Shown here in pieces: positions 6,470 through 11,842 of a stretch of 11,842 nucleotides of DNA (position 1 is the first letter of the stretch; each line of letters begins with the position of its first letter). The position numbers and the translations under genes were made by a program. Under the pieces are notes generated by a model. It was not told where the DNA came from, ran no database searches, and saw only the letters and a program-made list of their open reading frames with translations. The DNA is from Bacteroidota bacterium (GTDB lineage Bacteria; Bacteroidota; Bacteroidia; Chitinophagales; Chitinophagaceae): positions 1 through 11,842 of the forward strand of contig JAGWPI010000102.1 in NCBI GenBank assembly GCA_028877005.1, in the 5' to 3' direction.

Positions 6470-7792
6470 ATGGGAATGATTAAAGAACGGTTTAGAATAA
6501 AAGCCGAATCTGCCAATGCAGAAATTAAAGATTTACTGAAAGAACACGGTAATAAGAAAATTGGGGAAGTAACACTTGCTCAAATTTATCAGGGAATGCG
6601 TGGTATTACCGGTCTGGTATCTGAAACTAGTTTGTTAGATGCACAAGAAGGAATTCGTTTTAGAGGTTACTCTATTCCTGAATTGCAACAAAGTTTACCT
6701 AAAGCACATCCTAATGGTGAACCTTTACCTGAAGGATTGTTTTATTTAATGCTTATTGGAGAATTGCCAACAGAGGAAGATGCACACCACATTACCAATG
6801 TTTGGCAACGGCGCAGCCATGTGCCTACACATGTTTTTAAAGCCATAGATGCTTTGCCTTTATCTGCACATCCTATGACTATGTTTGTTGTGGGTGTAAT
6901 GGCTTTGCAAACTGAAAGTGATTTTGCTCGTGAGTATGCAAAAGGTATTAGTAAAAAAGATTATTGGAATCCGGTATATGATGATGTAATGGATTTAATA
7001 GCTCGGTTACCAAGAATTGCTGCTTACATTTATCGACGTAAATATAAAAATAAGGAACATATTGAACCTGATGGTTTACTAGATTGGGCAGGAAATTTAG
7101 CCCATATGATGGGTTATGAAGATGAAAGTTTTAAAGAATTGATGCGTTTGTATATGACTATTCATGCTGATCATGAAGGCGGTAATGTAAGTGCACATGC
7201 CACCCATTTAGTTGGAAGTGCATTAAGTGATCCCTATTTAAGTTATGCCGCCGGAATGAATGGATTAGCTGGGCCTTTGCATGGATTGGCTAACCAAGAG
7301 GTAATTAAATGGATATTTGAAATGCAAAAAGAACTCGGTACCGATGATCCTTCTAAAGACCAAATAGAGCAGTATGTTAAAAAAACAATTGCAGAAGGCA
7401 AAGTGGTTCCCGGATATGGACATGCTGTTCTGCGTAAAACAGATCCTCGGTTTACCGCACAAATGGAATTTGGCAAAAAACATATGCCAGATGATAAGTT
7501 GGTGAATACAGTTTGGAAAATTTATGAAACCGTTCCACCCATTTTACAATCATTAGGAAAAATAAAAAACCCTTGGCCTAACGTAGATGCTCATAGTGGT
7601 GCTTTATTGGTACATTACGGATTAGTAGAATATGAATTTTATACGGTATTATTTGCAGTTAGCCGTGCTCTTGGCGTGTTGGCCAACTTATGTTGGGATA
7701 GAGCATTAAGTTTTCCGCTAGAACGACCTAAAAGTGTAACCACCAATGCTGTTAAACGTTGGTTAAAAGGAGAGGATGAAATTTGGGATTAG
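6470..7792 (+). CDS. gltA: Citrate synthase, mitochondrial/eukaryotic type
   Basis: It condenses acetyl-CoA with oxaloacetate to citrate, the entry step of the TCA cycle. The 440 residues follow the mitochondrial enzyme closely: GMRGITGLVSETSLLD, EGIRFRGYSIPE, LPEGLF, TIHADHEGGNVSAHATHLVG, LAGPLHGLANQEV, VPGYGHAVLRKTDPR, KNPWPNVDAHSG and FPLERPKS. Catalytic residues correspond to pig-heart His274, His320 and Asp375: here His271, His318 and Asp373. It lacks the features expected of the hexameric, NADH-regulated enterobacterial type, so it is probably a dimer (family inference). The ATG at 6470 follows TTGCACA, resembling the near-leaderless starts of tgt and the glycosyltransferase; Met3 is an alternative start. 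A strong terminator follows, so it is probably monocistronic. The symbol follows common bacterial usage. Confidence 0.97.
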   Translation: MGMIKERFRIKAESANAEIKDLLKEHGNKKIGEVTLAQIYQGMRGITGLVSETSLLDAQEGIRFRGYSIPELQQSLPKAHPNGEPLPEGLFYLMLIGELPTEEDAHHITNVWQRRSHVPTHVFKAIDALPLSAHPMTMFVVGVMALQTESDFAREYAKGISKKDYWNPVYDDVMDLIARLPRIAAYIYRRKYKNKEHIEPDGLLDWAGNLAHMMGYEDESFKELMRLYMTIHADHEGGNVSAHATHLVGSALSDPYLSYAAGMNGLAGPLHGLANQEVIKWIFEMQKELGTDDPSKDQIEQYVKKTIAEGKVVPGYGHAVLRKTDPRFTAQMEFGKKHMPDDKLVNTVWKIYETVPPILQSLGKIKNPWPNVDAHSGALLVHYGLVEYEFYTVLFAVSRALGVLANLCWDRALSFPLERPKSVTTNAVKRWLKGEDEIWD

Positions 7793-7847
7793 ATTTGGAA
7801 CAACATGAATTATATTTAAAATATATTTTATAAATATCTATTTTTAT

Positions 7848-7882
7848 AAACTGCCTCCACAAATGTGGCAGGCAGTTTTTTT
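7848..7882 (+). terminator. Intrinsic terminator after citrate synthase
   Basis: A 9-bp stem (7848-7856 with 7870-7878) extends through a single-base bulge into a 4-bp CCAC/GTGG stem with an AAAT loop. The T-run reaches 7882. It is the strongest terminator in the window. Confidence 0.92.
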
Positions 7883-7913
7883 GTAACTAGTAAAACCTTA
7901 ATTATCAGTAAAA

Positions 7914-8339
7914 ATGTTTTTTATGTGGTGGATTTATGCATTATTATCTGCGCTATTTGCTGCTTTAACAGCCATTTTTGCAAAAAAAGGAATTAGCCAC
8001 ATAGATAGCGATTTAGCAACAGCTATTCGTACTTTTTTCATTTTATTATTAACATGGAGTATTGCCTTAGCTAAAGGAAATATTCAAGAAAGTGTTAACT
8101 CACTTAGCAAACAAAACTGGTTTTTTTTATTATTATCTGCTTTAGCAACAGGTCTTTCTTGGCTATTTTATTTCAAAGCGCTTCAAATAGGAAAAGTATC
8201 ACAAGTGGCACCAGTTGATAAAGCCAGTGTGGCCATTGCCATCATTTTATCTGTAATTTTTTTGGGTGAAACAGTTACACTTAAAATGGCTTTTGGCGCT
8301 GCATTCATTATTATTGGAACCTTAATACTGATAATTTAA
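7914..8339 (+). CDS. Half-size EamA-domain (DMT superfamily) membrane protein
   Basis: The 141 residues form one EamA-type unit with about five helices (roughly 5-23, 34-53, 69-89, 97-116, 122-140). Recognisable features are the N-terminal ALLSALFAALTAIFAKKGI and the conserved stretch WLFYFKALQIGKVSQVAPVDK, followed by the LGE motif (LGETVTLK) before the last helix. Full-length drug/metabolite transporters carry two such units (about 300 residues), so this one would have to dimerise; single-unit relatives of this size are common. The substrate is unknown. Two starts are possible, 7914 and 7923; the latter (MWWIYALL) better matches how these short proteins usually begin. It begins 32 bases after the citrate synthase terminator. 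A TTG (7881-7883) with a TA 19 bases on hints at a promoter just before the start, but the -7 box is poor. Confidence 0.85.
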   Translation: MFFMWWIYALLSALFAALTAIFAKKGISHIDSDLATAIRTFFILLLTWSIALAKGNIQESVNSLSKQNWFFLLLSALATGLSWLFYFKALQIGKVSQVAPVDKASVAIAIILSVIFLGETVTLKMAFGAAFIIIGTLILII

Positions 8340-8350
8340 ATAGAAAAAAT

Positions 8351-8381
8351 TTTGCGTAACAAACTGCACACTTTACATTTG
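8351..8381 (+). promoter_or_regulatory. Bacteroidota-type promoter for tRNA-Ala
   Basis: TTTG (8351-8354) is separated by 19 bases from TACATTTG (8374-8381), an exact match to the -33/-7 consensus TTTG and TAnnTTTG at ideal spacing. It would start transcription near 8386, about 18 bases before the mature tRNA. This is the best promoter in the window and supports the phylum assignment. Confidence 0.85.
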
Positions 8382-8403
8382 CAATCCCAATATAATTATA
8401 AAT

Positions 8404-8480
<77 letters not shown>

Positions 8481-8481
8481 T

Positions 8482-8507
8482 AATCCCGTTTTAAAACGGG
8501 ATTTTTT
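8482..8507 (+). terminator. Intrinsic terminator after tRNA-Ala
   Basis: A perfect 22-base palindrome (8482-8503, CCCG/CGGG core flanked by A/T pairs) runs into a T tract through 8507. It lies four bases after the mature tRNA end. The rest of the gap to 8706 shows no gene; a near-consensus TTAATTTG at 8613-8620 is the only promoter-like motif, with a short spacing to TTTGG upstream. Confidence 0.88.
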
Positions 8508-8705
8508 ATGGTATTATTAAATTATAACTGCTACTTAGTTTTTTACTCTACGCTTCTAATTTCAGCACTTAATTTCTGTCATTCTTCCCTTTATTTGGTA
8601 GATTGAGTTGGGTTAATTTGCCGATTATAAAAAATTAAGACAATTTAAATTTTGAATCAAAATACAGCATGTGCATTAAATTTTCTTGAATAGATATTAC
8701 CCTAC

Positions 8706-9827
8706 ATGCCAAGATTAACTTTTATGTTCAATAATATATACCTACTTAATGTGCCATTTGTAAAAAAAATTGTTGGTAGTATTCATTTTTGGTTACCACT
8801 AACTGGCTTTGTATTTTTTTTTCTTTTTTTGGCTTCCTTGTCATTCATAAATACCGGCAGTTTAAAACCATTGTTAGATGTTGCTAGCATTCTTCGTGAA
8901 GGATTTTTTCTACTTTTTGATATGGTAGCTTCTATGTATTTTGTATACTATACCATTCATTTTTTTAATAAAAAATTTGCATTTAAAGCACTTTCTGTTC
9001 AACGTTATTCTATTGAAATACCTTTAGTATTTATTGGCGGCTTCGTTTTAAAAAGTATTTTCTATTTTTTGTTTGTAAAATTAGTGGTTGTACCCGAGGT
9101 TAATGCAGCATCATTAGAGTTGCGTTTACGAAATTTATTGGCTATGACACATACTTATTTAATGCTCACCTATGTTGTTATTACAGGTTTTAATTCTTTT
9201 AAAAGTATGGAACTTAGAAAAACAGAAGTAAATCGTTTGGAAAAAGAATATGCTCAGTCAAAATTTGAAGCTTTACAAAATCAATTAAACCCTCATTTTT
9301 TATTTAATAGCTTAAGTGTATTAATATCCTTGGTACAAATAGATGCGGGTATAGCCGAACAGTTCATCGAAAAATTATCAAAAACTTATCGTTATTTACT
9401 AGATCAAAGAGAAAAAGAATGGGTGCTATTAAAAGATGAAGTTGATTTTCTACAACACTATATTTTTTTAACACAACAACGGTATACCGATAAACTTTAT
9501 GTAGATGTGGATATACCTGAAAATATATTAAAAAGTAAGTTAATTATACCCAATTCTTTTCTAATTATTATGGAATATATTATTAATAAAACAAGTATGT
9601 CACTTCTCAATCCTTTGCATATTGTTGTAACCCTCAGTAACAATATGCTCCTATTTACTTATACAGGCCAAATTAAAGAAACACTAAATAAAGCCATATT
9701 GCAACCATTACAACAGCTTGAAAATCGCTATGCAAAAATGAATAAACGTATTGATTTGTACACCAATTCGCATACATTAGAACATTTTATTATCATCCCC
9801 CTAATGCAGCAAAATGATGAACAATAA
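8706..9827 (+). CDS. LytS-type membrane sensor with degenerate ATPase domain (probable pseudokinase)
   Basis: The 373 residues begin with four membrane helices (about 27-48, 65-87, 103-130, 146-166), then a short coiled linker (168-193) and the His_kinase domain of the LytS/YehU family. The H-box is intact: QLNPHFLFNSL with His197, and the following helices up to LTQQRY match the neighbouring paralogue well. The ATP-binding part does not. Where the paralogue has LVENAVKHN, this protein has IMEYIINKT (Glu290 kept, ATP/Mg-binding Asn replaced by Tyr291), and GIGLEN is replaced by LQQLEN (335-340). The rest of the fold to the C-terminus seems present, so this is not a truncation. It probably cannot bind ATP normally and may act as a phospho-acceptor or regulatory partner of the next gene product (inference). 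The start at 8706 is uncertain; Met at 8724 is possible. Confidence 0.85.
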   Translation: MPRLTFMFNNIYLLNVPFVKKIVGSIHFWLPLTGFVFFFLFLASLSFINTGSLKPLLDVASILREGFFLLFDMVASMYFVYYTIHFFNKKFAFKALSVQRYSIEIPLVFIGGFVLKSIFYFLFVKLVVVPEVNAASLELRLRNLLAMTHTYLMLTYVVITGFNSFKSMELRKTEVNRLEKEYAQSKFEALQNQLNPHFLFNSLSVLISLVQIDAGIAEQFIEKLSKTYRYLLDQREKEWVLLKDEVDFLQHYIFLTQQRYTDKLYVDVDIPENILKSKLIIPNSFLIIMEYIINKTSMSLLNPLHIVVTLSNNMLLFTYTGQIKETLNKAILQPLQQLENRYAKMNKRIDLYTNSHTLEHFIIIPLMQQNDEQ

Positions 9828-10857
9828 ACTAAAAAATGCAATTAAATTTCCAATGCTGCGCTTCAGTTTAGTGGTTATGATAGTATATACCATTTATCCT
9901 TTATTGTTTGCATATTTGGGTAATGAAACAAGTATAAAAAATTTATTGAAAGATTTGTTTTATACTTGGGGACTTGGTATATTTTTCACTTTTTTAATTG
10001 TATATTTTGTTAAATACAGTGATGTTTATTTCAGTAAAATAGGGCCTGTTCGTTATTGGATAGAATGGATGTTTGCTTGTATAATTACTTATTATATTAT
10101 ATTAATTTTATACAAATTTAGATTGGGACAACCCACTACTACCAGTCAACTTTTAACCTCTGTGTATTTTAGGTTATATTTAGTAGAAAATATATTAGGT
10201 GTATCTTTTATCTATTTATTAAATAGGGCATTTTACTTTTATCAATCGGCCTTAGAAAAAGCAGCTCTAGCAGAAAAATTGCAGAAAGACTATGCTGAAA
10301 TGCGTTTGCAAGTATTAAAAAGTCAAATAAATCCACATTTTTTATTTAACAGCCTAAGTGTTTTGTCAAATTTAGTTCATGTTGATAAAGATGCCTCTGA
10401 ACAATTTATTATTCAACTATCTAAAGCCTATCGATATATATTAGACCAAAAAAATATCGAATTAGTTCCGTTGGATAAAGAGTTGGCTTTTTTAGAAACA
10501 TATTTTTATTTATTGCAAATTAGATTTAATAAAAAAATTATTTTAAAAAAAATAATAACTGTGCAAAGTGATAAACTATTTATACCCGCTTTAACCCTGC
10601 AATTATTGGTTGAAAATGCTGTAAAACATAATAGTATGTCTACTTCTAAACCATTACTAATTGAAGTAATTACTAATGATGATTGTATAATAGTTAAAAA
10701 CAATGTGAATAGGAGAGATGTATCAGAAAAATCAACAGGCATTGGATTAGAAAATATTTCAAAGAGAGTGGCATATGAAACTAATAGAAAGGTAACTATA
10801 GAAAAAAACGATCAGTATTTTGTTGTTATGGTGCCATTAATTGCAAAAAATAAATAA
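9814..10857 (+). CDS. LytS-type membrane histidine kinase
   Basis: This 347-residue paralogue of the preceding gene product has four predicted helices (about 12-34, 50-68, 83-101, 122-144), a linker helix, then the His_kinase/HATPase pair of the LytS family. Its phospho-acceptor motif is QINPHFLFNSL (His175), the N-box is LVENAVKHN (Asn268) and the glycine box is GIGLENI (309-315), so it should be an active autokinase. No extracellular sensing domain is present; the membrane region itself must sense or bind a partner. The gene overlaps the previous one by 14 bases, suggesting translational coupling; Met2 (9817) is an alternative start. The response regulator gene follows 73 bases after its stop and is the obvious phosphotransfer partner. 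Confidence 0.93.
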   Translation: MMNNKLKNAIKFPMLRFSLVVMIVYTIYPLLFAYLGNETSIKNLLKDLFYTWGLGIFFTFLIVYFVKYSDVYFSKIGPVRYWIEWMFACIITYYIILILYKFRLGQPTTTSQLLTSVYFRLYLVENILGVSFIYLLNRAFYFYQSALEKAALAEKLQKDYAEMRLQVLKSQINPHFLFNSLSVLSNLVHVDKDASEQFIIQLSKAYRYILDQKNIELVPLDKELAFLETYFYLLQIRFNKKIILKKIITVQSDKLFIPALTLQLLVENAVKHNSMSTSKPLLIEVITNDDCIIVKNNVNRRDVSEKSTGIGLENISKRVAYETNRKVTIEKNDQYFVVMVPLIAKNK

Positions 10858-10930
10858 AGTATTTAGCTGAAATATTCTAAATGAAAGTAACAACATTTGA
10901 AAACTATATTTATTCATTTCTAAAACTAAA

Positions 10931-11704
10931 ATGATGAAAGTTGTAATTATAGAAGACGAATTTTTAACTGCACAAAGGCTAGATGGTATGTTAAATAAAT
11001 ATGATGATACTATTGAAGTACAGGCTATTTTACCTTCTGTTGCCGATTCGGTTCAATGGTTTAAACAAAATGAGGGTACTGAGTTGGTATTTATGGATAT
11101 TCATTTAGAAGATGGGCAATGCTTCCAAATTTTTGATACTATAAATATGGAGTTGCCGGTTATATTTACCACGGCTTATGATGAATACATGATAAAAGCA
11201 TTTAAAGTGAATAGTATTGATTATTTAATGAAACCCATCAACTTTGATGAATTGGTGAAGGCCATTGAAAAATTTAAAAAATGGCATAATTCCACTTCTA
11301 ACCATGAAAACCAGTCTGATGGCTTAGGGCAGTTATTACAATCTTTACAACCCCCCACCAACCAACATAAATCTCGATTTCTTATTTCTTTAGGATCTCG
11401 ATTAAAAACTATTGAAATTGATGAAGTACAATACTTTTATAGTGCCGATAAAATTACTTTTTTAGTTACCACCGATAACCATAGATATCCGGTAGAATTT
11501 AGTTTGGACAAGTTGGTTGCAATGCTTAATCCTGCTTATTTTTTTAGAATTAATCGTCAAACAATTGTAAAGTTAGGGGCTATAGTTGCCATTCATGTGT
11601 ATCCTAAAGGCAAATTGAAGGTTGATGTACAGCCAGCCTTTAAAGAAGAATTGTTTGTTAGTCTAGATAGGGTTGCAGAATTTAAAGAATGGCTAGGCAA
11701 ATAA
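10931..11704 (+). CDS. LytTR-family response regulator
   Basis: The 257-residue protein has an N-terminal receiver domain (about 3-120) and a C-terminal LytTR DNA-binding domain (about 150-254). Receiver landmarks are the acidic pair Glu8/Asp9 (IIEDE), the phospho-acceptor Asp56 in FMDIHLEDG, Thr81 in TTAYDEY, and Lys101 in YLMKPI. A polar Gln/Ser/Asn-rich linker (122-148) joins the LytTR domain, recognised by RFLISLGSRLKTIEIDEVQYFYSA and the closing FRINRQTIVKL segment. LytTR proteins bind imperfect direct repeats as dimers; no such sites were confidently found here, so the targets are unknown. The start may be Met1 or Met2 (10934). It follows the two kinase genes and very likely receives phosphate from the second. 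Confidence 0.95.
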   Translation: MMKVVIIEDEFLTAQRLDGMLNKYDDTIEVQAILPSVADSVQWFKQNEGTELVFMDIHLEDGQCFQIFDTINMELPVIFTTAYDEYMIKAFKVNSIDYLMKPINFDELVKAIEKFKKWHNSTSNHENQSDGLGQLLQSLQPPTNQHKSRFLISLGSRLKTIEIDEVQYFYSADKITFLVTTDNHRYPVEFSLDKLVAMLNPAYFFRINRQTIVKLGAIVAIHVYPKGKLKVDVQPAFKEELFVSLDRVAEFKEWLGK

Positions 11705-11825
11705 CAAGTTTTTTATCATATTTCTTTGGTTTAGTTTTTTTTAATTAGGTTTTGGTAATATTTTTCGCACAAAATTGAGTTTAAACTGTTTATAATAGTG
11801 CTGGAAGCCTAATTTGCAGTTTGTT

Positions 11826-11842
11826 ATGAATGCTGAAGAAAA
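11826..11842 (+). CDS. Possible start of a further gene, cut by window edge
   Basis: An ATG opens a frame (MNAEE...) to the end of the window. It lies nine bases after TAATTTG (11810-11816), a one-base-short version of the local -7 box. Only five codons are visible, so this is a weak suggestion. The 121 bases between the response regulator and this ATG show no clear terminator hairpin. Confidence 0.2.

Noticed and set aside
7243..7483. Antisense ORFs in citrate synthase and, likewise, at 4191-4535 in tgt and 6003-6258 in the permease
   Set aside because: All lie within well-supported genes and look like reverse-strand artefacts.
8706..9827. Treating the first sensor gene as a frameshifted pseudogene
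   Set aside because: The frame is uninterrupted, aligns with its paralogue to the C-terminus, and the H-box is perfectly kept, which fits selection rather than random decay.

Overview
The window looks like a chromosomal segment from a low-GC member of the Bacteroidota, plausibly the Chitinophagales/Sphingobacteriales side, though the rank below phylum is a guess. The evidence is a TTTG-N19-TAcaTTTG promoter (the Bacteroidota sigma-factor type) ahead of a tRNA gene, few Shine-Dalgarno sequences, a mitochondrial-type citrate synthase, and a Tgt of the form I recall from this phylum.

Left part (1-3451): the 3' end of an M1-family zinc metallopeptidase runs into the window from the left on the + strand and ends at a good intrinsic terminator. 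Facing it on the - strand is a probable two-gene unit: a membrane-anchored family 2 glycosyltransferase followed, 24 bases later, by rsmG (16S rRNA m7G methyltransferase).

Middle (3452-6252): a 140-base divergent intergenic region separates the glycosyltransferase from tgt (queuosine tRNA modification). Both genes carry the same TATTTTTGCA box directly before their ATG, suggesting nearly leaderless mRNAs. From tgt to the right edge every gene is on the + strand. Between tgt and an LptF/LptG-family permease lies a 417-base gap. It holds an extremely AT-rich block, two DnaA-box-like 9-mers, a set of nested inverted repeats ending in a strong terminator (a possible small RNA), and a promoter-like motif followed by a 15-base palindrome.

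Right part (6470-11842): citrate synthase with a strong terminator, a half-size EamA-type membrane protein, and tRNA-Ala(GGC) with its own promoter and terminator. These are followed by a signalling cassette of two tandem LytS-type membrane histidine kinases (overlapping by 14 bases) and a LytTR response regulator. The first kinase keeps the phospho-acceptor histidine region but has lost the ATP-binding N-box and glycine box, whereas the second is intact. This suggests a pseudokinase/kinase pair feeding one regulator, the most unusual system in the window. Most other genes are housekeeping functions.
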